Shown: positions 20,900 through 33,765, numbered from the stretch's first letter. The stretch is DNA of 64,000 nt from Doryteuthis pealeii (GCA_023376005.1 CM042142.1:46475987-46539986); one strand, 5' to 3'. Translations and numbers: made by a program. The notes: generated by a model from the sequence alone, not told the origin.

Positions 20900-21480
20900 T
20901 CATGCAGTAGCATACCTAGTACAAGTGCTGCTCAGGGCAGATGTTTATTTTGCCGCCCCTTAAAAGATCTAACTCTTTAAAAAGCCGAAAAATTGAATAA
21001 TACATGTATATAAGTATACAAAAGAAGGAAACAAACTGTAGCAACAATTTATTTTCCCACAATTTAATTTATGTTTATACACAAAAAATAATTGGAAATA
21101 TATATTTAAGCACAGATGAATGAATTACAAAAATTAACAATTTAAAAATGGATTTCCTCTTTGTGAAATCTTGAATGACTTCATCAAAATCAATTTTATC
21201 CACAAGGTAACACATGGATAATACAGCTAAAATTATATGTTACTGGATAGGACAGTGTGCATTTTTTGTGAGAGATAGGAAGTTGCAAACTTATCAATTT
21301 TTACTTTCACCAAATGTTCACGTAGCACTGGGTCGAATTTTCCAATCAGTTGAACAAGCTCCAGAAAATTTCCTTTATTTTCATTTGCCTCTTCAACCTG
21401 AATGTGCCACACTGTAAATTGTGCTGCCCGGGTCGGACTGACCTGCCAGCCTCCCTCTTGGTATGCCCCTGGGTTCATGG
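20900..21480 (-). pseudogene. hAT transposase fragment (DUF4371-like region)
   Basis: The minus-strand frame at 21233-21478 includes ENKGNFLELVQLIGKFDPVL and EHLVKVKIDKFATSYLSQKM, typical of the DUF4371 segment of ZBED/ZMYM-like hAT transposases. A frame change follows, with AVLSMCYLVDKIDFDEVIQD further on. The plus-strand ends have GCAGTAGCATACCTAG and TTGGTATGCCCCTGGGTTC. Truncated and frame-shifted. Confidence 0.55.
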
Positions 21481-21679
21481 GTCATTTGATATATTTACAA
21501 TATTATTATTAAAATATAAATAAGGTTAACTACTTATCTATAGCAGATATTGATTCCTAACAAATGTTTTGAGTCTACCTTTGTCTGAGGGACTTTATTT
21601 GTCATTTAATAAATTAAAATATCATATAAAAGAATTCAGTATTGCCATCAGAAATGAATGTGTGTGTTTATTAGAGGAA

Positions 21680-22197
21680 CTAGCAAGAATACGCCTCCTC
21701 TGGGAATGAAATATATTAAATTAGAGAAAGACTAAAAAAATTAAATACGAACATATATAAAAAGATTACACTGACTTTAATTATATTTTAATTGGTTTCT
21801 ATACAAAATCCTTCACTGGATTGATTTTGATACATTGAAGAATAAAGCAATAATATTAGAGATCAATAACACCAAGTGACTATTTATTAAACCCAGTTTT
21901 GTTAAAATCAGTATGAAAATTAACCACACCATATATTATGTAAACGTTTATTTCTTAGTGATATATAAGACATGTTGCAGGATTTTAAACGCACTAATAT
22001 GGACTGTTTTAAGGCAAATATAACTCAGATTTTCATAGAGACATGATTAATGAATAAGATTTATTCTATGAATTAATGATTTTGTCTATGAATTAAATAC
22101 TCATTGATAAACTTACACAATCCCTGAGGATATGATGACCTAAGCAGTGACAGTTTTGGTAACAGACAGACACCGAATCTCCATTATAATAAGAAGA
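21680..22197 (-). mobile_element. Non-autonomous Helitron (copy H5)
   Basis: Minus strand starts TCTTCTTATTATAATGGAGA after A and ends CTAG next to T. The subterminal hairpin is degenerate (CCTCCTCTGGGAAT on the plus strand). The interior aligns with H1, for example ACAGACAGACACCGAATCTC. An older copy. Confidence 0.6.
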
Positions 22198-22199
22198 TA

Positions 22200-24340
22200 T
22201 TTTAATGCACTGATGTTAATGAAGCCATCAATTCATTTGATGCTAAAAAGCTTGCACAAGGGTAACAATTTTAGTAGGTAAAAAAGGTCTGCTTGAACCT
22301 GTCAATTTTTAATAATATAATTAGGTTTGATACTGAATATTAAAATTTAGACCATGACTGCAAGCTTTGTAAAATAAAGCCCACAAGTAATATAAAATTT
22401 CTTTAGGGATAAAGAAAATTTTTTTTTTTTTAAATTTTTTTTATTTCTAAATCTAGTTCAACCAAGACAAACTTTATATTTTCCTGATTATGTATATTAC
22501 TTTGTCTCATAAGTGGAATTTAGGAAATTTATATGGAAATTATTGAGATGTATTTTTGTTGAAATTTGGTATATTCAGATATCAAATTTATTGAATAAAA
22601 TAATTATTCAAATATTCCTTTTCAGTTATTTTCATTCAATTCTTCAAGACATAGCCAGAAACAGATACTTTACTTAGATTAAAGACAAAGAAGATTTTCA
22701 TGTAATTTTACAACAGTATTAACACAGCATTAGTTTTCTTTGGTCATCTCGAAAGCTGTTTACAATAATTTTTAGAAACTGGGCACATTTGTTTTTATTC
22801 ACTTCCTTAAATTAGGCGACTTTGTTTACTTTATATTTTAACTTCAAATCAATAGAATTTATTTAATTTCTTCCTTTAAATCGAAATCTAAAGTCATGGG
22901 GTTAATTATAAAAATTATGCTAATTAAGATTAAAGAGTAATTTGCATAAGTTAAAAAAAAAAATAAATAAAATAGACAAAAAAAAGTAATACTTCGAAAA
23001 CGGGTATAAATTAGCATATTAATGATTTTATCAAGTTAAAAATACGGAAATACCCAATTTAGTTAATATTAAATTAAGTATTTATTTATTTACATTTTTT
23101 AAAATGCCGTCACTGATTGCATCTTAAATTATATATTTTCATAAAAAATTCAGGATTGTGAAATAAAACCTTTTAAATGAATATTACGAGACAAAGCGAA
23201 GAGAGACAAGTACTCGTTTAATACCCGATTGTAGCTACTGGTTTTTGTTTGTGTGGATTATCGTAAAATAAATGTGATAAAATAAATTATTAAGAGTTCC
23301 TAAAAATCAAAATATAAACAATTTTATAGGGGTGGGGGGCTTTTGAGAAAAGTAATATTGACTTTAGATATTAAGCAAATAAAATATGGTCGGATAATGT
23401 AATTTTAAAATAAATAAATAAATAAAAACGGGCACCGGCTTTTTTTCTATTTTTATAGATTTTTTCTTAGAATTCAAAAACAAAAATAAACAATAACAAA
23501 AACAAACCTGTAGTTAAGAAAAATCACTAGTAGGGACTACGAAATATCACATTATTTTTATGGGGAAATACGCTGAGAGTTGGGTAATTTTAAAACGTGG
23601 GTGAATATTAAATGATTTTTATTCAAAGAAGGAGAGGCCATTTATAATTTTCTACAGCGTTTAGTTAGACATTTTTACATACATACAGTTTTAATTATTT
23701 ATCTATATACACGGATAGCATTATTACGAATATCTATATAGATTTATTTACAATACAACAGCTTTTATTTATAAGATAAATAATAAATTATTTTATTTTT
23801 AAGTAGTTTTTTTCCGCCAACTACAACGAGGGAAATATCTACATAAGAGGGTAGATATATGTAAGTACATAATATTATATAGCCAAAACAAAGAGTCCAC
23901 CCTCTTTGAAAATATCGTTTTTAAAAAAATACAAAATACATCAACTCCGATTTTATTTATACTCATCAATTTCACATTATATACAATAACACATACATTA
24001 CATAAATGACATCTACCCGGGGGTGGCACAAGGAAATATTATAAGCAAATCTTATGTCATCGTGACTGTTAACGTTACACAGCGTGTAGTCTTTTTTCGG
24101 ATTAATACTCGTTTTCCTTTCCCCTTTTTTGCTTCTATTTGATGTGGTACAGACAAACGATCGAAATGTGGTGTTCGGAAATAGTAAGAATAATAAACAA
24201 AGGCAGATTAATCCGAATAAAAAGACCTTTTTGTAGAGTATTTCATTAATGAATGAATGAAAAAAAGCGTAACTACTGACTGAGAAAGACTCATTTATAG
24301 AAACTACTATTGACGATATGAAAACAACTGTTTAGTAGGT
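22200..24340. other. Unique-looking AT-rich region
   Basis: No recognised repeat family and no coding frame that I can support. Polypurine and poly(A) tracts at 22420 and 22950-22990. Repeat density is much lower than in the rest of the window, which would suit an intron or the flank of a host gene. Confidence 0.4.
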
Positions 24341-24359
24341 AGGGAGGATTTACCATTTA

Positions 24360-24800
24360 CCTTTGATTTTTCTTCGAGTCGATTTTCGATTTCTTCTCCT
24401 CCGTCTTGGTGTTTCTTGTCACCCCTTTTCCTATATATTTATATATGTATAATAAGAATTAGATACTACGTAACAAGTCTTCTTTCTTCGCTTTTTTTTA
24501 CGTCTGTCTTCTAGGCATTGTCTCTCTCTTTTTCTCTGTGACCGTGTTTATTTTACCTATAAAGGACGGCGTGTCCTGTCTTTGGTAGGGATTTTCAGCA
24601 CCCTGGTGCACCTAGGTATGTAGGAGTTGGGTAAGGAAGTCGGCCGGACACTCGTGAGAGATAAAAGAAAGAAATTTCGATGTTACGAGGAGGTGGCCGA
24701 TAGAAACGACGGCATCACAACTCAACAGGAAGTGGCAGCCATAGAGGCCTGATGCACACTTCCGGAACAACCACATGGCAGCACTGTTTACCAAATCGTA
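24360..24800 (-). promoter_or_regulatory. Candidate promoter and untranslated first exon, minus strand
   Basis: This block has clearly more CpG than its surroundings. It has ETS-type motifs in both orientations (ACTTCCGG near 24760 and AGGAAGTGG near 24728). A good minus-strand donor, CAAAG|GTAAATGG, lies at 24361-24362. The minus-strand stretch between has stops in the frame after its only early ATG, so it would be 5' UTR. All candidate host exons lie downstream on the same strand. Function is inferred; no TSS evidence exists. Confidence 0.3.
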
Positions 24801-25600
24801 AAAGCGTTTATCTACATTGGCTGTGGGCCAGTCACCAATGACGATCTACATATGGGTTTTTATATTATATTATTTTAAAACCTTACAATAAAATCGATCA
24901 CTCCTAAATCCGAACGATTTAAAATATCGATAATTTAAAATTTATACTATCGAGAGTTCGAAATCAATAATTACAGCAGTGTTAAGCCCTGTAATTACAA
25001 AATAATTAACCGCTAACACTTTTAAAGTTGTGATATATTTCCACAGTTTTTTTTTAATTATTATGTTGAAACCAGTCACTGTGCGGTCAGTCTCGCAATT
25101 TAAAAAAATAGAAATTAACTCCCTTGAGTTAAGTAAAAAAAACAAAAACATTTTTTGACACATAAAAGTTTTACCGCCAAATTTAAGTCAAGGCTGTTAA
25201 CATCATTCATCACTGTTAAAACGTAAAAGACAGGATTTAAAAACGGCGGTTCCTACCTAATCACTGAAGTTAAGCAACAATAATCCTGTTTTATTCTGAG
25301 ATGAGTGACCATTTATGGACTGCACGTACTGTAAGTAAGTAACCTGTATGTTAAGTAAGCTAATAAAACTCTTAAGACAGTCAAGTCTCGCTTTTCCTTA
25401 CTCGTCAAGCCATGGAACTAGTTTGACGGAATCTCACAGCCATGGGTTTGGAGTGGGGGTGGAGGCTTCCACGTGTTGGTAAAATGAAAACAATTCACTA
25501 AATAAAAAAGCTAATACAGCGTTTCTTTTCACGTACCGGTTTTATTTCATATTCCTTGGAAGAAAGTTCTCAATTCCTTTGTGTGAAGGTTTAGGATAAA
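24800..25600. other. Unique-looking sequence upstream of the candidate promoter
   Basis: No repeat family or supported coding frame seen. Confidence 0.4.
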
Positions 25601-25654
25601 AATTTTAAAAAAAATTGAAATAGATCACTAAGTAGGCCTGAGTGTATTCTAGTA

Positions 25655-25890
25655 GTAACCAGTTTTAAATTCAGAGTTTTTCTTCTCCTAGACTGGTTGC
25701 CTAACCAAGGTTAAAGAGCCCAGTCTGCCCTACTATTTACCCATAGTTGGAGGGAGAATAGTTGGATTCATACCTTTCCCAAGGATATTAGCACTATGTG
25801 AACAGTAGCTTCGTCCAGGAATTGAACTCGGGTCGACAAGTCCATTTCCTGCGACTCTAACCAGTACACCACTGCACTTCCAATTTAGGT
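25655..25890 (-). mobile_element. SINE family B (reverse copy)
   Basis: Plus strand GACTGGTTGCCTAACCAAGG, TTTACCCATAGTTGGAGGG and CTAACCAGTACACCACTGC. The TA tail is missing. Confidence 0.75.
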
Positions 25891-26479
25891 ACTAGCACCT
25901 GACCAAGTCAACTCGTCACTGAGTTGGAGTGTTTGTGTGCTAATTCGATATCTCTGGGTTCTAGGAGCTACTGAAAAAGTCCTTCCTCAAGAAAGGACAA
26001 AAAAGACAGATAAGAAAAAAAAAAAAAAAAACTATAGGAGAGCATGACCTTTGACCGGAAATTTGGAACCCAGAGTTCAGGTGACCAAAATTCCTTACAT
26101 GATAGAAAAAATGTAAGTTTATATATTTTTAATCTTTATTATTTTACTTATTTTAACTTTTTAAATTTTATTCTATTTTTTATTTTATTTTATTATCTTT
26201 TATACCATTACACAGCCTTAACTCTACTAGGATATTGTTTTAGTATAGCATTTATTCTACGACTAATCACAACAAATAAATGAATTAAAACTTAGTTCAA
26301 TTCTAACGCTTTATCAAACAACAAAACAATGACTAACAATATAAAAGACCTTCATATATAAAGAATCAAGTTTGAGAGATTTACCAGTTTGATGGAGAAA
26401 GAAATTGAGGATATCTGATATCTTATGGTGAATGTAAGGGCTGTTTGATGTTTTTGTATTAAGGTCACCAGTTTGAGGT

Positions 26480-27060
26480 CAATAATCAATAAATATTCAA
26501 ACATTTAAAGACACCATAAAACATTCAATTACTGCAGGCACATGGCATAAATAACAAGACTCAATATTAAAACAAACAACTTGTATTGAGAAAAAGTTTA
26601 CAAAAGGTAACGCATAATACTGAGCAAAGTTCTTTCAGTACTCTTGTGTACAAAATGTAATTTTGTTTTTTTAAAAGTTCATTATAACATGTAAGAAAAT
26701 ATGTTATAAGTTATGAAGTGAGAAAGAAAGGGTAAGAGTTCAAAGTCACACGGCAGTCAGTAGCAAGTAATACTGATGATCTCGTAAAAGGTTGATAAAG
26801 AGAGATAGACAGATAGATATTAGTTCATACCTTCTTATAAGTGAATGTGCTTTGTCTTACTTTAAAGTGACGTGGATTTGGTTCGAAGAATAATTTCTTT
26901 CTGGTTGGGATCCAAAAAGTTGTTTTTTATAGTCTGAGGGTAGGCTCCAAAAGGGGTCTATTTGATAGATTTCCTTTTAGGCGCGAACGTCTCTGATTGG
27001 TTGAAAATGTACAAATTTTTATTTTAATTTTCTTCTTTTACTAGGGTGCGCAATCTCATG
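26480..27060 (+). repeat. Family-F repeat (copy 1)
   Basis: Diverged relative of 40790-41260. Ends TTTTAGGCGCGAACGTCTC followed by TGATTGGTTGAAAATG. Inverted with respect to the copy at 27600-27990. Confidence 0.5.
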
Positions 27061-27599
27061 CGCAAACTATTAATTTCTGTCATTTGACTTTTGTTCGTCG
27101 TAGTAAGAACTTTCGGTCCGCCACAATCTCCTATTAAGTCAATAATTCTCAAGGGTAATTTCTGGTTGACTGCTTGTGTAACAGGTCCTAATATCTCTAT
27201 CAAATATTGGCGCCAAAACTTCAGGGTGCATCACATGATTGCTATGACCAATCACAGAAAGGCTCTCCCTCACTTAAGTCCATACATAGAAATAAATGTA
27301 AATTACTGACCCAACAAGGAAAAAGAAGTTTTCTGTGTTTGCAGAACTATAACATTTAAAAAAAAAAATCTCTTCCCAAAAGATTTATGTTTTAAGATGA
27401 GGACTTTCTTTCCCCAAACTCAGACTGTAGACTGAATTGTGTTTTAATAATTCCTAAGAAGTATAGTTTTTGCCAAAAACAGATTTGTGGTGAGCCGGAA
27501 GTTAATGCTTTGAAAGCAATAATAAAATGATGAAAATAAACAGTTTTCACATGAGATCGGTGCAGGTATAGAAAGAAAAAAATAGAAATATGAAAAATG

Positions 27600-27990
27600 A
27601 TAATTTTCAACCAATCAGATGCGTTCACGCCTAAAAGGAAGTTTTTCAAAACAACCTATTTGGAGCCTAGGTAAATCCAATATAAACTAAGGTTTATGAA
27701 GAACAGTTCAGAAAGATCAAATATGCCTGGATAGTCCACATCTCTCGATTTAAGAAATATTTTCCTACTGCTGAAGGTATTACAAGCTATATCTTTCCCT
27801 CTCAAGTTACTTCACTGCTGATATATAGAACTCCACTCTTTCATCCTCTTATTACATGAACATTTAAAAAAGCATATTCTGCAGGACTTTGCTCAGTATT
27901 CTTGATTATTGTAATCTTTTGTTTTAATACAAATATTGTTGAATTTATGATTTATTTGTTTTTCTGTCTTAATATATGTGACCTTATGGT
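27600..27990 (-). repeat. Family-F repeat (copy 2)
   Basis: The reverse complement matches 40790-41260 over most of its length. Shared blocks are ATCAGCAGTGAAGTAACTT, AGATATAGCTTGTAATACC and TCTGATTGGTTGAAAAT. Confidence 0.6.
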
Positions 27991-28299
27991 GTGTTTATTG
28001 TAATTACCCATATATATATATATATATATCTATATACAACCCATCAACCCCATACACCATATATTTAAGGAACATAGCAAAAATCATATTCTAAAAATAG
28101 ACCAGACCAGACTGATCGATGCCAACTCCCAATTCAAAAACCTTTACAGTAACAGACATATTAGGGATAGGAAGTAACAAGATAGAATTAGAGAAGAAGA
28201 GGAAGAAAGAATTTGAGAGAATAAAAGAGGCGGTTAGAAAAAGATCCTGCTGATAAGATAAGAAGACAGTTGCAGCAGACCAGTGCCGAGAGACATGTA

Positions 28300-28432
28300 G
28301 TTATAGTAAATTCTGCAGAGTGATCTATTGTTGGTATCAGTCAGACAGTGAAGGAGTCTATTCCCTTTTCGCTAGTGCTAGACCTGGGAGATTGTTTTTG
28401 CTGAGGTGCTACACCTACTGTTCCTCCTCCCC
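28300..28432 (-). mobile_element. SINE family A, truncated
   Basis: TTGGTATCAGTCAGACAGTG, CCCTTTTCGCTAGTGCTAG and GAGGTGCTACACCTACTG. The tRNA head half is gone. Confidence 0.7.
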
Positions 28433-28814
28433 AGAATAGAAAATTAGAAAAGAAAAAAATATACATTAAAAAAAGGATAAATTTATAAAATCATAATTAT
28501 TTAACATCATCAGTTTCAAACTGACACAATTTGGACTGATGAATCCCAATAATACAATAATGAGCCAGTTCAATTCTTAACTGGGTGACCACTTAAGCCA
28601 CAGCAGGTACTGTAAGTAACATGAGTCCTTTGCTTATCAAAATGACTTGATTCGGCATTAAATGACCTACAAAAGGATTGATATGTCATTAAACAAAACA
28701 AAAACAACCAAACAACCAAACAATAATACAAAATAGAAAAAAAGAAAAAGAAACAATAATAAAAAAAAAACCCATAGATATTGAAATAAAATTTATCTGT
28801 ATTTGTATTTGTTG

Positions 28815-28870
28815 AATGATTGATTAGTTGATTTTGATGGCATGTCAACCCATCTGGGGTTATCTTATGT
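28815..28870 (+). repeat. Family-R 5' fragment
   Basis: TTGATTTTGATGGCATGTC followed by GGGGTTATCTTATG, directly upstream of the minisatellite, as in the 11-kb copy. Confidence 0.5.
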
Positions 28871-28949
28871 CAAAAAGTTAAGAAATGACATACATTGTAT
28901 ATTTATATTTACATTTTAAGTATAGTTATTTCTTAAGAGGTTTTAAATA

Positions 28950-29225
28950 CAGTTAAACTATATCAAGTATTCCTATCTAATACAAATAATTTCCATATAT
29001 TTTCAAGTATTCCTATCTAATACAAATAATTTCCATATAGTTTCAAGTATTCCTATCTAATACAAATAATTTCCATATATTTTCAAGTATTCCTATCTAA
29101 TACAAATAATTTCCATATAGTTTCAAGTATTCCTATCTAATACAAATAATTTCCATATAGTTTCAAGTATTCCTATCTAATACAAATAATTTCCATATAG
29201 TTTCAAGTATTCCTATCTATTACTA
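28950..29225. repeat. 40-bp minisatellite
   Basis: About seven nearly identical units, each containing TTTCAAGTATTCCTATCTAA and TACAAATAATTTCCATATAG. Diverged units continue on both orientations to about 29720. Confidence 0.9.
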
Positions 29226-29847
29226 ATATTTTATACTCAATTATATGGTTTCAGGTAACTATTTACATCTAATAATAATCATTTGTTTGCAAACAGTTAT
29301 ATGGTTTCAAGTAACTAATAGTAATAATAATAATAATCCTTAGTAAACAATTATCATCATCATCATTAGTCATGCTGAGAGCCTGGATTCCCATGACTCT
29401 TTCTCACCACCTATCCCCATCGGTTATCACCCCTGACAGGTCTTCTGAACTCTTGATACAAATAATTTGCACACAGTTACATGAAAATGATTAATATTAG
29501 ATAGGCATGCATGAAACCATATGTCTGCACAAATAAATTATTACCATTAAATAGGAATAGTGTATTGAAACCCTATAATTGTGTATGAATTATTAGCATT
29601 AGGTAGGGACACTTGAAACTATATAACTTGTGCAAATTAGTTATATTAGATGGAATATTTGATACCATATAACTGTGTACAAACAAACGATTATTATAGA
29701 CAAATTAAAAAAGTGTAAATTATGGGTCAAATAGATTTGTTTGATATGACTCTTAGAATAATTTGAACTACATTAATACATTGGTTCTTAAAACATTGAT
29801 ATTGTAACTAAATATGAAGTGCTTACCTGTTTAGTTTGGTTTGGTTT

Positions 29848-30425
29848 GTTTTGTTTTGCGGCATATCAACCTCAGTGGGTCATTTAATGCCGATGAAATT
29901 TTGAAATAAATTCATTCTTAATGGATACTCATGTTTTTTTTATAAACACATTTTTCTATTTAACCTATAGATAGGATCCTAACAGGTATAACCACTCAGG
30001 GTCAGAGTGGACCAGGGAGCAATGGTGATGAAGGGGTGCTCCAAATTCCCAAAACCTCCAAAACTGGAATCTCACCATCAGATAGAATTTAACATCATTC
30101 CCAGGAAATGTAGGCCCTCAGCCACTGCCTTCTAGCTCCCATACAATAAAAAGGGTTGGGGCTTGCCATAAAGGCAATATGGTTGGGAAAATCATATAGG
30201 TGCTAGGGCTTGACGTGACCAGCCGATTGATCGGATGGGGCCTCTCTGACGCCCGTCTAGCCCAAGAAAGGGCCAAAGTGTATTGCAAGTCATGGACTGC
30301 TCAACCACCTGGGTTCCATCCTTAAGCATCACGGGTCGCCACCCACGGCCAACAGGTGGCCCCATTGGGGGAGTCTTACCCCTCTGCAGAGGTGCAGTCG
30401 GTGCATTCTAACGTCCCAGCCTGTC
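29848..30425 (+). repeat. Family-R repeat (copy 6)
   Basis: Long copy with TTTGCGGCATATCAACCTC, CTATTTAACCTATAGATAGG, GTCAGAGTGGACCAGGGAG and GACGTGACCAGCCGATTGAT. Confidence 0.7.
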
Positions 30426-30503
30426 GGCTTACCTGTTTAAGATAATTGTAAACTACATGTAATTGCTTGTAAAGGATTACTTTTATGAGGATAATACCAA
30501 AGA

Positions 30504-31012
30504 TAAGGTCTCCAAAATATTTAGAAATCAAAGAAACGTTTATTGTTTGTTGTCAATGATGTTTACATCATTTTAAAGATTGAACATGTGTCTATTTTTC
30601 TACATAATTGCCCTTTTGGTCAATATATTTTTGTAGGCATTGTGGCAGTTTTTGTATGCCCATGTCATACCAGCTCATCATCATGTTGTTGAAAAGCATT
30701 GAACCTTGTTGTTGTTGCAAACTCTCTACACCACTTGCAGCCATTTTGACATCCATACACTTTCATTAATTGGTGATGGATTTCAATGACTTTAATGCCT
30801 TTTGCATACAAAAAACGAATAACTACACAAACTTCACACTTGGCAGTAGTGTCAATCAGGAGCTCCATCAGGAACAACTGCCATGCCAAGACTGAGCATG
30901 GTATCGAGGTGCACAAAAGCGCAGGTACAGACACATGCACAACAAACACAACAGTGTTGCCAATAGTCACACAAACAGTTTACCTGTGTCTCCAGAACTG
31001 TGGAGACCTGTA
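30504..31012 (-). mobile_element. mariner-like element, internal deletion derivative, with TA duplication
   Basis: TA flanks (30504-30505 and 31011-31012) enclose inverted ends AGGTCTCCA and TGGAGACCT. The minus strand encodes the N-terminal helix-turn-helix region (KCEVCVVIRFLYAKGIK, then EIHHQLMKVYG and CKWCREF). After a frame change it continues with the extreme C-terminus of the family (KLPQCLQKYIDQKGNYVEK). The whole catalytic centre is missing. It resembles a MITE born by internal deletion of a mariner with an intact-size transposase. Confidence 0.7.
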
Positions 31013-31357
31013 ACATAATTTTTATGGTCTACGGGGAATTCAGGATTAAAAATAAAACGGTATTTGGATTTCTGGAGAAAGAGAGGAAAAAAAAAAAAAA
31101 ACAAAGAGAGGTTAAAGTTTGGAACTCAACTGACTGACAAATGACCCCGAAATTAGATTTAAAAATAAAAACAAAAGTTCCGGATTTTGACCAGAAGCAG
31201 AAATTGGGTGACCCCCCCACCCCGGATGAGAAACGGAAGAAAAGGTAAATCGGTCTTTTTCGGCTGGGCTTTGGTGGGAGCCAGACATGGCCTCCCAGTT
31301 CTCTCTATGGGTTTCGCATAGTAGTACCAAACATGATTTAAAATAGAGTAATTTGAC

Positions 31358-31361
<4 letters not shown>

Positions 31362-31396
<35 letters not shown>
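31362..31396. repeat. (CT)n microsatellite
   Basis: About 17 CT repeats. Confidence 0.95.
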
Positions 31397-31399
<3 letters not shown>

Positions 31400-31691
31400 C
31401 CTTCTCTCTGAAAAGAACCCACGAGCATAGAAATAAATAAACAGCCCCTTGTGACTATATGACTTGAGTATGTGGTTCCTGAACTAACGACTACTTCTAC
31501 TACTAAATAACTACTACTACAACTCGAACTTGGCTCTATGCAACAGACCTTAATTTTGGCATTACTGTTAAAGATAGAAATACTTGAAATCATAAAACTG
31601 TGTACAAATTATTTGTATTAGATAGGAATAATTACTCAAAGCCATATAAAAGCATGTAAATTATTACTCTTACATAGGAATAGTTAGTTGA

Positions 31692-31912
31692 GGCTGGTTG
31701 TGTAATGGTTATTGTCATAGGAAATGGACTCAGTGATCTAAATTCAAAGTCTGGACGAAGCTGTTTACATTTCACATAGTGCTAATACATTTGGGAAAGG
31801 TATGCATGTAACTATTCTCTCTCTTTAACCTTGATGTGGCAACCAGTCTAGGAGAAGGAAAACTCTGAATTCCAACTTGTTAAACTCTGCAGTTGGTATA
31901 TATATATTAGGC
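31692..31912 (+). mobile_element. SINE family B
   Basis: GGTTGTGTAATGGTTATTGTC head, GGAAAGGTATGCATG and GGCAACCAGTCTAGGAGAAG, and a TA tail at 31898-31908. Confidence 0.75.
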
Positions 31913-32089
31913 ATAGGCACTTTTGTCGTCTGCTAGGAATTTTAAAAGCGAATTAGAAATAATTAAATCTATTATTTAAGGTCAAACTTTGTCTAAATCG
32001 ATAAGTAGTAACATAATAACCATACTTAAAAAAAGAAAAATATCATTACATATGCAGTTTATTTTTAAAAGATTTTTTGGTCAATTTTG

Positions 32090-32900
32090 ACGCGATCCGC
32101 CATTCAGCCTCTTTTTCAGTGTTTTAAAAACACTGAAAAAGAGTGCTTGTTTACAATTTTACTGTAACATTTGCGATTACAAAAAAATTTACCAAAAATC
32201 AGGTAATTATCCGATTTTAATGAAATTTTCAGTATTGATTTAACAATTAATGAATTTTATGATGCATCAGTTATTTTATTTCAAAACTTTAATTTAGTAT
32301 TTTTGCTATGAAAAATTAATATATAAAATTCATTTAAAATAAAATTATTCTGATGTTAATTTTAAAATGTTATATTTTTAGATTCTAGAAATAAATATCT
32401 ATTTAATGCAAGCCTTATTTTAGACACATAAAGTAATAAGTTTTGAAGAAAAACTCTATTAAAAATGTACCCCCTCTCCTTTTTAAGCAGAAAAAATATC
32501 AATGTATAAGTTTTTCTTTTATAAGATAATAGCCAATTAAATAATTATCGAAATGAGTAAAAAAAAATCTCCAAAAAATTAATTATCTATTATTTTTTTA
32601 CATTTTATTTTTCGATTTTCAGTACTTATTTTGTTTGTTTGTTTCTATTCATAACTTCGGTCTTTTATCTCTTTATTTATACTGTAATTAGTACAAAATA
32701 AGACCAACTTGAAAAAAATATTATGCCCCCAACATAAGCGGGGTAAAAATAAGTGACCTGAAAAAAATGAGAAAGTTTTGAAATAAAATAAATAAAGCAT
32801 TATAAAGATCATTCATTGATAAATAAACACTGAAAATTTCATTAAAATCCGATAATTCTCTGATTTTTGGTAAATTATTTTCTGTATGGGGGGCCAAAGT
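32090..32900. mobile_element. Inverted-repeat (foldback-like) element
   Basis: TTACCAAAAATCAGG and TTAATGAAATTTTCAGT near 32190-32235 reappear inverted near 32830-32880 (ACTGAAAATTTCATTAA, then CTGATTTTTGGTAAA). A separate 34-base palindrome, CTCTTTTTCAGTG with CACTGAAAAAGAG, lies at about 32110-32145. No coding capacity. Confidence 0.5.
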
Positions 32901-32941
32901 CATTTTGTCAAAAACGCATTTTAGGCTCATTTTCCCAGTAG

Positions 32942-32990
<49 letters not shown>

Positions 32991-32993
32991 AGA

Positions 32994-33253
32994 GGCACGT
33001 GGTGGTGTTATGGTTACCCTTATAGGAAATAGACATGATGAGATGAGTCCAAATCCTAGATGAGGCTGTTTGCATTTCACATAGTGCTAATACCCTTAAG
33101 AAAGGTATGAATCCAACTATTCTCCTTTCAGCTATGGGTAAATAGTAGGGTAGGCAATTAGTCTAAGAGAAGGAAAACTCTGAATTCAAACCTATTAAAC
33201 ACTGCTTAAGAAATTGACATTGTGTCACATCTTGCACCTGCAGAGGGGTTTGG

Positions 33254-33299
<46 letters not shown>

Positions 33300-33300
33300 A
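32994..33300 (+). mobile_element. SINE family B with (TA)n tail
   Basis: GAGGCACGTGGTGGTGTTATG head, TAAGAAATTGACATTGTGTC and GCAGAGGGGTTTGG, followed at once by about 45 bases of TA repeat. Confidence 0.8.
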
Positions 33301-33314
33301 TAGGAGTATCCTAC

Positions 33315-33317
<3 letters not shown>

Positions 33318-33362
<45 letters not shown>
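33318..33362. repeat. (TA)n microsatellite
   Basis: About 22 TA units shortly after the SINE-B tail. Confidence 0.95.
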
Positions 33363-33366
<4 letters not shown>

Positions 33367-33765
33367 ATACCAAACTTGTTGGTAAATCCTCGCGGTGAGA
33401 AAAACCTAGCAAATAGTTTGATTGTAAAAATATACTATCAAACATCACCTGGGGAGAAAAAAAGAAAAGACCAAGATAATCGTACCAACCAAAAATAATC
33501 TATTGGTACAATATTTGGCCAAAAGAAAAAACAATTTGTATGTATATATATATATAAGATATATATATTCATACAAAACCGTCAGGAAACTAAAGCTAAT
33601 AAGTAAAAAGTGCTCAATACCTAAGTAGAGCAAATAATAAAGATAAACCTAATGAGTCAGATAAACCTACTAAAAGTTTTGCTAAGTGCTTCAAATGCTT
33701 TTGCTTCAGGGCTAAGATCCGACTTCGGATAACCAGAAAAAAATAGGGCCCCTGTATTTTGCAAA

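Noticed and set aside
27205..27225. TTGGCGCCAAAACTTCAGGG as an LTR-retrotransposon primer-binding site
   Set aside because: No CA-ended LTR precedes it and no gag or pol frame follows. The nearby family-F copies are inverted rather than direct repeats.
31159..31593. 144-codon minus frame with Arg-Glu repeats
   Set aside because: The central part is the (CT)n microsatellite, and the rest shows no domain.
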